Positions 1 to 7,234 of a stretch of 16,304 nucleotides of DNA are shown here, in pieces. Every line of letters begins with the position of its first letter. Within the stretch, counting starts at the first letter, position 1. The DNA is from an uncultured Porphyromonadaceae bacterium (GTDB lineage Bacteria > Bacteroidota > Bacteroidia > Bacteroidales > Muribaculaceae): NCBI GenBank assembly GCA_902475285.1, contig CABRZA010000046.1, forward strand, positions 1 through 16,304, in the 5' to 3' direction. The translations under genes and the position numbers were made by a program. The notes under the pieces are model-generated. The model had not been told where the DNA came from, made no database searches, and worked only from the letters and a program-made list of their open reading frames with translations.

Positions 1-955
1 CATAGAAGCCGGGCACGACGGTGATGGTGAGGTCGAGGGGCGAGGTGAGGAGCGAGCCGAATACGTTGGTGCGGTAGTTGCGCTGCATGGGCATGGAGGG
101 CACGGCTACGTCGGCGGTCTGGCCGTCGGTGAAGGTGAAGGTCATGGTGGCGTCGAAGAGTTCGCGCTTGGCGTTCTGCACGTCTTCGTCGGCTTCGAGC
201 TCGATGCCGGTGAGGACGTAGTCCATTGTCAGGTAGGTGTAGGTGGCGCCGCCGGGGAAGGTTTCGGTCGCGGGGGCGAAGGCCGTGGAGGTGAAGGTCA
301 CGTCCTTGGCTTCGCTGGCGATGCCGGTGAAGAGGTCGAGCTTGGTGTATACGCCTTTCACCAGAAGGTCGGTCTTGGCGATTTCGGTCTTGGCGGCTGC
401 TGCGGCTGCGATGTCGTCGGTGCCGAAGTTGAGCTGGGCGAAGGGTCGGCGCAGCTCAACCGACTGCTGCATGGGGCCGGTGATTCTCACACCTTTCACG
501 GCCTGGAAGAATGCGTCGCGGCTGTCGTCGTTGCCTTCGGCAGTGAGCTTGCCGTCGACTTCGGTGTAGTTAACGGTCACGGTCTTGCTGGCGGCGTCGA
601 AGGTATAGTGGGTGTTGTCCTTTGCGTCGGCCCAGAAGATGAAGTCGTAGGTCTTGCCCTTCACCAGGTTGAGCTTGAGCTGGTAGTCGATGGGGCCGCC
701 GGTGGCTTCGGGAGCCGTGCCGTCGCCGCTGGCGAAGACGAGCTCGTCGGCGGTGGCGTCGTATACGGCGTAGGAGAGAGTCTTCTCCTGCTGGCCGTCG
801 GCGTATGCGCGGCCGTGCATGGCTGCGGGCATTGCCACGGTGAAGGTCACGGTGCCGTCGCCCTCGGCGGGGGCGGGAGCGGGCACATCCTGATTGGAGC
901 AGGCGCCGAGTGTGAGGGCGCCGAGTGCTGCCATTGCAAGAAATTTGTGATTCAT
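1..955 (-). CDS. Fimbrillin-like (Mfa1/FimA-type) lipoprotein, 3' end beyond the window
   Basis: This reading frame starts at the ATG complementary to 953-955 and stays open for 318 codons to the left edge, so the C-terminus is missing. The N-terminus is a lipoprotein signal with lipobox LGAC and Cys19 as the predicted lipidation site. A beta-rich body follows, with features I associate with Bacteroidales fimbrillin-like proteins: KGKTYDFIFWAD at about residues 100-110, RRPFAQLNFGT at 169-179 and QRNYRTNVFGSLLT at 291-304. Proteins of this type are exported as lipoproteins and polymerise into surface fimbriae. Arg49 (HGRAYADG) could be a processing site, but that is inference. It lies 118 bases downstream of the Mfa2-like gene on the same strand and is probably co-transcribed. 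The family (fimbrillin, or a DUF6562-like relative) is judged by eye. Role as stalk versus tip subunit cannot be told. Confidence 0.8.
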   Translation of the reverse strand, partial: MNHKFLAMAALGALTLGACSNQDVPAPAPAEGDGTVTFTVAMPAAMHGRAYADGQQEKTLSYAVYDATADELVFASGDGTAPEATGGPIDYQLKLNLVKGKTYDFIFWADAKDNTHYTFDAASKTVTVNYTEVDGKLTAEGNDDSRDAFFQAVKGVRITGPMQQSVELRRPFAQLNFGTDDIAAAAAAKTEIAKTDLLVKGVYTKLDLFTGIASEAKDVTFTSTAFAPATETFPGGATYTYLTMDYVLTGIELEADEDVQNAKRELFDATMTFTFTDGQTADVAVPSMPMQRNYRTNVFGSLLTSPLDLTITVVPGFY

Positions 956-972
956 TGTAAATTAATAGTTTT

Positions 973-1017
973 GGTGAATAATTTTTTGGTTTTTCAATAT
1001 TCTGTCTCTTATTCACC
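973..1017 (-). promoter_or_regulatory. Inverted repeat in the leader of the fimbrillin gene
   Basis: A perfect 9-bp inverted repeat (GGTGAATAA at 973-981, TTATTCACC at 1009-1017) encloses a 27-base AT-rich spacer. On the coding strand it ends 17 bases before the fimbrillin start codon. A purine-rich AAGGAGGGG run (complement of about 1017-1025) abuts the outer arm. It could form a leader RNA hairpin or be a protein-binding site. No promoter consensus was seen in the 956-1073 gap. Confidence 0.4.
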
Positions 1018-1073
1018 CCTCCTTGTTTTATATCGCTGAATTTCAATGCGTTACGAGAAGAGGCTATGTGTCG

Positions 1074-2183
1074 TTATATCTTTATGTTGTGCGAACCGTT
1101 GAAGTCGGCGTTGATGCCTACCGAGCTGCCGGCCGTCGAGGTCAGGAACTTCCCCTTCACCACCGTGAGCATGCCGCGCTTCAGGGGCACGTTGATGGGG
1201 TTGGTGGAGGCTATGGTGGTGTTGGTCTTCTTGTCGATTACGTCGACGGCCACCGCCACCGATGTCTCGTGCCCGTTGACGAAGACGAAGTCGGAGCCCA
1301 GCTCGGCCTCGTTGCCTTCGGTGGGGCCTATGGCGCCGTCGAAGGAGACGCCGGTGCGCGAGTCGACGGGCTTGTCGATGTGCGCGTTGTAGACCGACGG
1401 CATGTAGCCGGTGTAGCGGAAGTGTATTGTGTAGTCGTCGAGGTCGATGCTCGGCACGGGACGCCCCGGTGCGTCGGCCGACGAGGCGGGGATGTCGGGT
1501 GTCGTCGTCTTGTAGCGCGATATGAACTCGTTGAGGTCGGTGGTGACGAATACATAGCGCGCCATCGGGCGCCGCATGATTATTTCGGCGGAGTGCTGCG
1601 GCAGGGGCTCGCCGGGAAGGAATATGGCTCCGTTGCGGTCGACCTTGAAGGTGCCCTCGCCGCGGAAGGCGTCGCGGTAGCGGGTGTTGCCCTGGTGCTT
1701 GTAGCTGTCGTCGTCGGCCGGCCCGGAGAGGAGGCTTATCTCCGAGAAGTCGACGGTGGAGTAGTAGTGGTCGGCTGCGGCGCCGAGGGCGCTGAAGTCC
1801 TGCCACACCACGTAGCGGTAGGTGCCCGGAGGCACGTCGACGGTGAGCGTGCGGCGATTGGTGGCGTTCTCGGCCAGGTCGGTGCTGAATGCCGTGGCAG
1901 TCACTGCGCGCGAGGGAGCGCGGCCGTCGTCGCTGTCGTCGTATACGTTCACGGTGTAGCGTGCCACGTGCACGGCCTCGGCGCGCGAGCGGCGGCTGTC
2001 GCCGGCAACCTCGAGGGTGATGTAGGGCGGCATCTCGACGTCCTCGAACACCAGTGCCAGCGTGCTTTTCACTGTGCCGGCGGGTGGCGCGGGCTCCTCG
2101 GGGAACTCGTGCACGTCGCAGCCGGCAGCCAGCAGGCCCAGCAGTGCCGCCAGGGGCATGGAGAGAAGGCTGCGGCTGTTCAT
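1074..2183 (-). CDS. Mfa2/FimB-like fimbrial anchor lipoprotein
   Basis: This 369-residue protein has a lipoprotein signal peptide with lipobox LAAGC and Cys22 as the likely lipidated residue, followed by DVHEFPEE. Downstream are features I recognise from Bacteroidales FimB/Mfa2-type (DUF5119/DUF6562-like) proteins: the YTVNVYDD strand near residue 80, TYRYVVWQDF at mid-protein, YRDAFRGEG, RRPMARYVFVTTD, and near the C-terminus LGSDFVFVNGHET and MLTVVKGKFLTS. Family members anchor and regulate the length of surface fimbriae. The start codon overlaps the stop of the upstream DUF3575-type gene as ATGA (2180-2183), showing operon structure and probable translational coupling. It ends TAA at 1074-1076, and the fimbrillin-like gene follows. 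Overall assignment is solid at the superfamily level; the exact Pfam family is from memory. Confidence 0.82.
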   Translation of the reverse strand: MNSRSLLSMPLAALLGLLAAGCDVHEFPEEPAPPAGTVKSTLALVFEDVEMPPYITLEVAGDSRRSRAEAVHVARYTVNVYDDSDDGRAPSRAVTATAFSTDLAENATNRRTLTVDVPPGTYRYVVWQDFSALGAAADHYYSTVDFSEISLLSGPADDDSYKHQGNTRYRDAFRGEGTFKVDRNGAIFLPGEPLPQHSAEIIMRRPMARYVFVTTDLNEFISRYKTTTPDIPASSADAPGRPVPSIDLDDYTIHFRYTGYMPSVYNAHIDKPVDSRTGVSFDGAIGPTEGNEAELGSDFVFVNGHETSVAVAVDVIDKKTNTTIASTNPINVPLKRGMLTVVKGKFLTSTAGSSVGINADFNGSHNIKI

Positions 2184-3073
2184 CGGCGGAAGGCGTTGAA
2201 GTTGTACACTACCGACACCGCCACGTTGTCGATGCCCACGAAGGTGCGCTCGCGGCGGTCGACGAGGCGGCCGTTGTCGACGTTCTCATAGCGGTTGTAT
2301 TCAAGATGATAGCATCCCACGCCCACCTGCGCCTCCAGTGCCCAGCGGCCCTTGCTGCCCAGCGGCAGGCGGTAGCCCGCACCCAGGCCTCCGCCCAGGG
2401 CCGGATGATGGCCCTTGACGTCCTGTATGCGGTACTTCCAGCCCGGCAGGGCGACGTTGTAGGCCGCCATCTGTATGTGCGCGTCGAAGAAGAACCCTCT
2501 GTGGCCCTCCGAGAGCCAGTAGCGCACCTCGGGGCGGAATATGAACGTGCGTAACTTGCGCTTCACCGAGCCGTAGTTCCAGGCGGAGTAGTAGACCGAT
2601 GCAGCCACCGACCAGCGGCAGCCGAAGTCGTACTCGCCCTGCACGTTGGCAATGGCCATCGACAGCGCCAGGGCGTTGGTGGCCGCATGCCACGAGCGGC
2701 GGCAGGGAGCGGCCTCGGCCTGAGGCGCGGGTGCGGGCTCCACAGCGGGCTCGGGCTCCGCGACGGCAGGCTCCGCTTCGGGTTCGTGGCACGGCTCGGA
2801 CTCGACGGGTTCGGGCAGCTCCTCGACGGTGACAGTCATCACCACCGAACGGCGCAGGCGCGGGAACACATCCTTTGCCAGACGGCGCCACACGCGTCCT
2901 CCGTCGAGGGCTTTCAGGCGGTCCATGCGTATGCCCGCGTCGAGCCACGAATCGTCGGAACCCTTGCTCACGATGTCGAGCAGGCGGGGCTCAGAGGCTA
3001 TCATGGCGCGGAACTCGTCCCATGGCACGCGTGCCTCGCCGAGAGTGATGAGCGAAGTGTCGATGCCGTACAC
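2180..3073 (-). CDS. C-terminal fragment: DUF3575-type barrel with Pro/Glu-rich linker
   Basis: This 297-codon frame opens at a GTG (3073-3071) inside the upstream frame. It has no signal peptide, so on its own it would not reach the outer membrane, which argues that it is the back half of the upstream gene. It holds a short helical remainder of the OmpA-like region, a linker of EP/AP repeats (about residues 86-123) and a beta-rich barrel with alternating aromatic residues (YDFGCRWSVAASVYYSAWNY, FIFRPEVRYWL, LGGGLGAGYRLPLG). It ends as an ATGA overlap with the Mfa2-like gene. Confidence 0.6.
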   Translation of the reverse strand: MYGIDTSLITLGEARVPWDEFRAMIASEPRLLDIVSKGSDDSWLDAGIRMDRLKALDGGRVWRRLAKDVFPRLRRSVVMTVTVEELPEPVESEPCHEPEAEPAVAEPEPAVEPAPAPQAEAAPCRRSWHAATNALALSMAIANVQGEYDFGCRWSVAASVYYSAWNYGSVKRKLRTFIFRPEVRYWLSEGHRGFFFDAHIQMAAYNVALPGWKYRIQDVKGHHPALGGGLGAGYRLPLGSKGRWALEAQVGVGCYHLEYNRYENVDNGRLVDRRERTFVGIDNVAVSVVYNFNAFRR

Positions 3074-3425
3074 GCCGGCTTATGTAGTCGGCCATGGCGC
3101 GCATGCGGCGGTTGGCCAGACGGATGTTGGAAGTCAGGCGGCCGTCGGGCGACGCCGTGCCGTTCATGCTCACCTCGCGCAGCTCCACGGCAGCGCGTGA
3201 GCCTTTGGTGCGCTTAAGCATCCTTCCCAGCGAGTCGAGGGTGGCCTCGTTGTCGCCGAAAGTGCGGTAAACCGTATGACTGTTTATCGGAAAATTGATT
3301 TCGAACACCGTCTCCGTGGCATTTTGCCGGGCAGAGAGCCCCACGACCGATGCGAGCGCAAAAATCATCGCCGCGAGCACTCGGGCGGAGAAGGGCATGT
3401 ATATTGCTTGCTGCTGTTTGCGCAT
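2991..3425 (-). CDS. N-terminal fragment of the frameshifted outer-membrane protein
   Basis: This is the 144-residue open frame as it stands. About 118 residues are genuine: a signal peptide with hydrophobic core VLAAMIFALASVVGL, then an OmpA-like segment. About 26 out-of-frame residues follow (RHRHFAHHSRRGTR and onward). A second in-frame ATG ten codons in would also leave a usable signal peptide. The gene starts about 105 bases downstream of a good Bacteroidota promoter. Confidence 0.55.
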   Translation of the reverse strand: MRKQQQAIYMPFSARVLAAMIFALASVVGLSARQNATETVFEINFPINSHTVYRTFGDNEATLDSLGRMLKRTKGSRAAVELREVSMNGTASPDGRLTSNIRLANRRMRAMADYISRRVRHRHFAHHSRRGTRAMGRVPRHDSL

Positions 3426-3536
3426 GGCATTGAAATGTGAGATAATTTACGCAACGTTTCTTAACGAAATGTCTAAAGATTGTGTATTTGCAGTAGGAAA
3501 TGTATTTCTTTTGGCTTTCGTGTTCGAATAGCGTTG

Positions 3537-3567
3537 CAAAGTTACCGTTTATTTTATAATATGCAAA
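3537..3567 (-). promoter_or_regulatory. Bacteroidota-type promoter of the fimbrial operon
   Basis: On the minus strand, TTTG (complement of 3564-3567) is followed after exactly 19 bases by TAACTTTG (complement of 3537-3544). This fits the TTTG / TAnnTTTG consensus of the primary sigma factor of this phylum. Transcription would begin near 3530, giving a leader of roughly 105 bases before the ATG at 3425. Confidence 0.75.
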
Positions 3568-3602
3568 TACTCCCAACTGTCCGTTTTGCTTTGTCGATGC
3601 AA

Positions 3603-3634
3603 AATCGGCCCCACAGTACACCGTAGGGCCGATT
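3603..3634 (-). terminator. Intrinsic terminator of the rpoN-to-lipoprotein operon
   Basis: AATCGGCCC (3603-3611) pairs with GGGCCGATT (3626-3634). The inner loop can extend the stem through a T-G wobble and ACGG/CTGT to a 4-base loop, about 14 bp in all. On the minus strand the stem runs into TTTT, as expected for a Rho-independent terminator. It lies about 38 bases past the stop of the last gene (3672), and just before the fimbrial promoter. Confidence 0.75.
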
Positions 3635-3671
3635 CAATAAAATGATAAAATATGTTAAAACAGACTGGGCG

Positions 3672-4442
3672 TCACTTGTCTATGAGTTCGTCGATGCTGA
3701 ACGATATCGTGCACGGCGCCATGCTGTCGAGAGGATGGAAAACATAGGCCACGCCTATGCCTTTGTCGTGCATGGCCGAGAGCACTTCGCCGTTGTCCGA
3801 CTGCGAAATGTCGCTCAGGAATCCCTCGCGCAGCGACGGGCGGAGTGTGGCTGCTGCCGAGGCTATGTCGTAGTTGCGTGTATCGATATGAAATTCTATG
3901 TCGCTGCCGGTAAGAGCCACGTTGGTCATCACCAAATCGGTGCCGTCGAGCGGCTCGGGGCAACGGAGGTTGATTATCGATACGAAGTCGCGAAGCACTT
4001 CATCGGCGGTGTTTCCGGCATTGACCTGTTTCAGGAGCTCGTTGAGCTCGCCGGCGTCGAACACCGTAGGCGTAGTGTCGGGAGTGCGGCTGTCGGTCCA
4101 TTGGAGCGATATGCCGGCGCCGGCGTCGACAGCAGCCTTTACGATATCGTGCTCGGCGTCGGCCGCCGACTTGGTTATCGACTTTACGGCAAGCGCGTTG
4201 AAATCCTTGTCGGTGCTCCAGCGGTTGATGTCGTCGGTCATGCCGTTGGTGAGGATTACGATTTTCACCATGTTGTCGCTGCGGTCGTAGTCGACGCTCT
4301 GCACCGATATCTGTTCGGTCACGGGTTCGGGCAGCGACTTTTGTGTCTCGGCCACGAGAAGGCTCAGACGGTGCTGGCTGTCGCTTGTGCAGGCGCTCCC
4401 AAGTAGGGCCGCCGCAAGGAGGAGAGGGTAGAATGCTTTCAT
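3672..4442 (-). CDS. Uncharacterised lipoprotein with two copies of one domain
   Basis: I do not recognise this 256-residue protein. It has a lipoprotein signal peptide with lipobox GSAC and Cys18, so it is probably attached to a membrane on the periplasmic or surface side. Two halves look alike. Residues about 38-139 run PEPV, a V-x-I-x-I-x-T strand, SIT, then HDIVKAAVDAGAGISLQW and VFDAGELNELLK. Residues about 162-256 run PEPL, DIEFHIDT, SDIS, then EVLSAMHDKGIGVAYVF and SFSIDELIDK. The order of strands and helices is the same, suggesting an internal duplication. The gene starts 21 bases after the M16 peptidase stop and is followed by the operon terminator, so it is the last gene of that operon. 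It could assist the peptidase or be unrelated. No catalytic motif was seen. Confidence 0.75.
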   Translation of the reverse strand: MKAFYPLLLAAALLGSACTSDSQHRLSLLVAETQKSLPEPVTEQISVQSVDYDRSDNMVKIVILTNGMTDDINRWSTDKDFNALAVKSITKSAADAEHDIVKAAVDAGAGISLQWTDSRTPDTTPTVFDAGELNELLKQVNAGNTADEVLRDFVSIINLRCPEPLDGTDLVMTNVALTGSDIEFHIDTRNYDIASAAATLRPSLREGFLSDISQSDNGEVLSAMHDKGIGVAYVFHPLDSMAPCTISFSIDELIDK

Positions 4443-4463
4443 ATATTAGGGTGGAACATGTAT

Positions 4464-5693
4464 TTATGGATGAAATATGAGATATGATGCCTCGGCGAGC
4501 GAGGCGGCGCGACGGCGGATGTCGTCGGTGCCGACGGCTTCGATGGCGGCGGCCGACACTTCCGGCTCTGCAAGGACACCGGTGTGGAGGGCATGCCGGG
4601 CAATGCCTATGATGCGGTTCTCGCGGTTTTCCGACGCCACGGCCATCTGCCCCAAATACTGCCGCTTGGCGCGCGACAGGCGTCGCCGCAGGGCGTCCTC
4701 GCCGCTGTCGGCCACGCGCCGCGATGTGGCGAAGCACAGGTCGCGGCACCGCGCGCTGTCGTCGGCGTCGCAGCCGTAGTACACCGTGAGCATGCCCGTG
4801 GCCGCGAAGAGAGTCACCGATGCCTCCACGGTGTACACCAGCCCGCGGTGCTCGCGGAGCTCCACGTTGAGAAGCGAGTTCATGCCCGGGCCGCCCATGA
4901 GGTTGGCGAAGAGGGCGTCGGCGAAGCGTCCCGCACCCGTCACGCCGTCGGCCTCGATGCCAAGCACGGCGTGCGTCTGGTGAAGGCCGGACACGGAGCG
5001 CCCCTCGCACACCTTGCGGAAGGGGGTGCCGCCGTGCGCCGTGCGCTCGCCCGACGGCAGACCGACGAAGTAGCGCTCGCACACGTCGCGCACCTTCTCG
5101 GCCGACGTCGGACCGCTGTAAAAGAGCACGGCGTTGCGCGTGTTGTAGTACCGCCGCAGGAAGGCGCGGCAGTCGGAACCGTGGAGGCCCCGCACACTTT
5201 CGGGCGTGCCCAGGATGTTGTGCCCCAGACCGCTGCCGGCATACACGAGGTCGTCGAAGTCGTCGTAGACGGCGTCCATGGGGCTGTCGAGGTAGGAATT
5301 TATCTCGTCGATTACCACCTCGCGCTCCTTGTCGAGCTCGCGGTCGGGAAACTGCGAGTCGATGGCAAGGTCGGCCAGAAGTTCGGCGGCGCGCGCCACG
5401 GCGCCCCCGGGGAAGATGCTGTACACCGTCGTCTCCTCCTTGGTGGTGAAGGCGTTCAGCTCGCCTCCTATGGCCTCCATGCGGTTGATGATGTGCCACG
5501 CGCGCCGTTTGCGGGTGCCCTTGAAGATGGTGTGCTCAACCAAGTGCGCCAGACCATGGGCGCCGGAGGGGTCGTCGGCGCTGCCGGCGAACACCGTCAT
5601 GCCGAAGATGCCCGACGCCACGGCGCGGTGATGTACATGCACCAGCGGGAGCCCCGACGACAGCACCGTGAGTGTGGCCTGCGGCAGCTTCAT
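4464..5693 (-). CDS. M16 (pitrilysin-family) zinc peptidase
   Basis: This is a 409-residue protein when started at the ATG complementary to 5691-5693. That start overlaps the ispG stop as ATGA and has AGGAG just upstream; an in-frame ATG 24 bases earlier (5717) lies inside ispG and is less likely. The inverted zinc motif HxxEH is present as HLVEH (His50, Glu53, His54), and Glu130 in EREVVIDEI, 75 residues later, fits the third zinc ligand. GGELNAFTTKEETTVY (about 77-91) is typical of M16 active subunits. The second half (about 200-409) is the partner-like domain, including GGPGMNSLLNVELRE and RGLVYTVEA. M16 enzymes of this length usually work as dimers on short unfolded peptides. No signal peptide is seen, so it is probably cytoplasmic. 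Its substrate is unknown. Confidence 0.9.
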   Translation of the reverse strand: MKLPQATLTVLSSGLPLVHVHHRAVASGIFGMTVFAGSADDPSGAHGLAHLVEHTIFKGTRKRRAWHIINRMEAIGGELNAFTTKEETTVYSIFPGGAVARAAELLADLAIDSQFPDRELDKEREVVIDEINSYLDSPMDAVYDDFDDLVYAGSGLGHNILGTPESVRGLHGSDCRAFLRRYYNTRNAVLFYSGPTSAEKVRDVCERYFVGLPSGERTAHGGTPFRKVCEGRSVSGLHQTHAVLGIEADGVTGAGRFADALFANLMGGPGMNSLLNVELREHRGLVYTVEASVTLFAATGMLTVYYGCDADDSARCRDLCFATSRRVADSGEDALRRRLSRAKRQYLGQMAVASENRENRIIGIARHALHTGVLAEPEVSAAAIEAVGTDDIRRRAASLAEASYLIFHP

Positions 5694-7234
5694 CGCTCCT
5701 CTCCTTTCTCGGTCCACATGCCGTCGGCGCGGATGAGGCGTTCGAGCTCGGCGGGTGCTTCAGCCTGGGGTATGCCCTTGGCGAGGCACTCCTTGCCTCG
5801 GTAGAGGTTCACCAGCCCGCGGCCGCCGCCCACATAGCCGTAGTCGGCGTCGGCCATCTCGCCGGGGCCGTTCACTATGCAGCCCATCACGGCGATTTTC
5901 AGATGTTTGAGGTGCGAGAAACGTTCCTTGATTACCTCGAGTACCTCGGGAAGACTGTATAGCGTGCGGCCGCAGCCGGGGCACGCCACGATTTCGGCCT
6001 TGAAGCGCCGGCGCCCAACCGCTTGAAGTATGGTGCGGCACAGTTCGGCGCCCTCCTCGGCATCGATCAGCGGCGACCGCACCTCTATCTCCCCGTCGTA
6101 GCCGTCGAGAAGCACCGTGCCGAAATCGACGGCCGCGGCAACCGTCAGCAGCTCGCGGTCGGCTATGTCGGTATAATCCAGCACAATGAGCGAGGGCTCT
6201 TCCTCCATCTCGGCAAGTGCCTTGCGCGCCGAGGCGATTTTTGCCTTCTCCTTTATATATAAGGTAGTACCCGAAGCCGATGTGGCGGGGGCGGATGTTT
6301 TCTTCGGACGCCGGCGGCGCTCCTGCACGCCGGCGGCGAATACTTCGCGCGCTGCCTCGGCTGCATAGTCAACGAGCATGCGCGCCACGGGTATCTCGTT
6401 CTCGGGGCGCTCGCTCAGCGACACGCGAATGGTGTCGCCTATGCCGTCGACGAGCAGCGAACCTATGCCGGCGGCCGACTTCACGCGCCCTTCAAGGGCG
6501 TTGCCGGCCTCGGTCACACCCAAGTGGAGAGGGTAGTGCATGTCCTCGGCATCCATGCGCTCAACCAGGAGCCGCACGGTGTCGGTCATGATGGCCACGG
6601 TCGAGGCCTTGATCGACACCACCGCGTCGGTGAACTTGTCGTCGCGGCATATGCGCAGAAATTCCATCGCGCTCTCCACCATACCCTCGGCGCCGTCGCC
6701 GTAGCGGCTCATGATGCGGTCGGAGAGCGACCCGTGGTTCACGCCTATGCGTATGGCCGTGCCGTGCTCGCGGCATAGGGCCAGAAAGGGCAGAAAGCGC
6801 GCGCGTATGCCTTCGAGTTCGGCGGCGTATTCCTCGTCGGTAAACTCCATCTTGCGGAACGTGCGCCCGGGGTCGAAGAAGTTGCCCGGGTTGATGCGCA
6901 CCTTTTCCACATGGAGGGCGGCCTCGAAGGCGGCGGCGGGATTGAAGTGGATGTCGGCAACAAGAGGCACGGTGCATCCCAGCTCGGAGGCGCGCCGTTT
7001 GATAGCGGCAAGGTTCGAGGCGTGGTTCACGCCCTGCGCCGTAAGCCGCACGAGCTCGGCGCCGGCTGCCGCTATCGACGCCGTCTGCGCCGCCGCGGCT
7101 TCGGTGTCGAGCGTCGGAGCCGTGGCCATCGACTGTATCACCACCGGTGCGGGGGCGCCTATCGTTACGCCGCCCGCGTGCGCCGGCACCGTGGGCCGAC
7201 GCATGGCGCTGTCGTATGCTTCGACGGACATCAT
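5690..7234 (-). CDS. ispG: (E)-4-hydroxy-3-methylbut-2-enyl-diphosphate synthase (IspG/GcpE)
   Basis: IspG converts methylerythritol cyclodiphosphate to HMBPP in the non-mevalonate isoprenoid pathway, using a [4Fe-4S] cluster. The 514-residue product has the TIM-barrel half (GAPAPVVIQSMATAPTLDT near 26-44, VADIHFN at 92, VRINPGN at 112, IRIGVNHGSL at 161, HLGVTEAG at 237). The Fe-S half has Cys418 and Cys421 (ACPGCGRT), Cys452 and Glu459 (GCIVNGPGE), with spacing like the E. coli enzyme. Between them, about residues 291-385, lies an insertion domain as in Bacteroidota, Chlamydia and plant enzymes. It is much shorter here than in the roughly 600-residue forms I know. The start ATGATG overlaps the purE stop (ATGA at 7231-7234); the 3' end overlaps the M16 gene. 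Confidence 0.97.
   Translation of the reverse strand: MMSVEAYDSAMRRPTVPAHAGGVTIGAPAPVVIQSMATAPTLDTEAAAAQTASIAAAGAELVRLTAQGVNHASNLAAIKRRASELGCTVPLVADIHFNPAAAFEAALHVEKVRINPGNFFDPGRTFRKMEFTDEEYAAELEGIRARFLPFLALCREHGTAIRIGVNHGSLSDRIMSRYGDGAEGMVESAMEFLRICRDDKFTDAVVSIKASTVAIMTDTVRLLVERMDAEDMHYPLHLGVTEAGNALEGRVKSAAGIGSLLVDGIGDTIRVSLSERPENEIPVARMLVDYAAEAAREVFAAGVQERRRRPKKTSAPATSASGTTLYIKEKAKIASARKALAEMEEEPSLIVLDYTDIADRELLTVAAAVDFGTVLLDGYDGEIEVRSPLIDAEEGAELCRTILQAVGRRRFKAEIVACPGCGRTLYSLPEVLEVIKERFSHLKHLKIAVMGCIVNGPGEMADADYGYVGGGRGLVNLYRGKECLAKGIPQAEAPAELERLIRADGMWTEKGEER

Larger units (their letters stand above)
2180..3425 (-). pseudogene. Frameshifted DUF3575-type outer-membrane protein (OmpA-like N-domain plus beta-barrel)
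   Basis: Two overlapping frames make one sensible protein. The first (3425 down to 2991) begins with a signal peptide and an OmpA-like segment: FEINFPINSHTVY, DNEATLDSLGRML, then LANRRMRAMADYISRR. It continues into unrelated Arg/His-rich sequence. The second frame carries on with YGIDTSLITLGEARVPWDEF. Skipping one base near 3071 (codon CGT at 3074-3072, then TAC at 3070-3068) joins them as YISRRYGIDT and gives about 414 residues. The joined layout is: signal peptide, periplasmic OmpA-like domain to about 200, Pro/Glu/Ala-rich linker about 203-240, and a C-terminal barrel about 243-414 ending VVYNFNAFRR. Such proteins commonly head Bacteroidales fimbrial operons. The break may be a true mutation, phase variation or a sequence error. 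Confidence 0.72.

Noticed and set aside
973..1017. The fimbrillin-leader inverted repeat as an invertible phase-variation promoter
   Set aside because: The enclosed segment is only 27 bases and holds no promoter consensus in either direction; known invertible promoters of this group are much longer, and no recombinase gene is nearby.
570..1046. A 158-codon minus-strand frame overlapping the fimbrillin start and lying just after AAGGAGG
   Set aside because: After the leader it reads the fimbrillin gene out of frame as Arg-rich sequence. The lipoprotein frame is clearly the real one.
1023..2291. A 422-codon plus-strand frame opposite the Mfa2-like gene
   Set aside because: Product is repetitive Val/Gly/Arg/His-rich with no recognisable domain; the antisense lipoprotein is convincing.
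5694..5717. An earlier ATG for the M16 peptidase
   Set aside because: It adds eight charged residues inside ispG. The ATGA overlap with AGGAG upstream is the better start.
4584..5804. A 406-codon plus-strand frame opposite the M16 peptidase, and a 499-codon alternate minus frame at 4000-5499
   Set aside because: Both have low-complexity His/Arg/Val-rich products and cover a gene with all catalytic residues. They are composition shadows.
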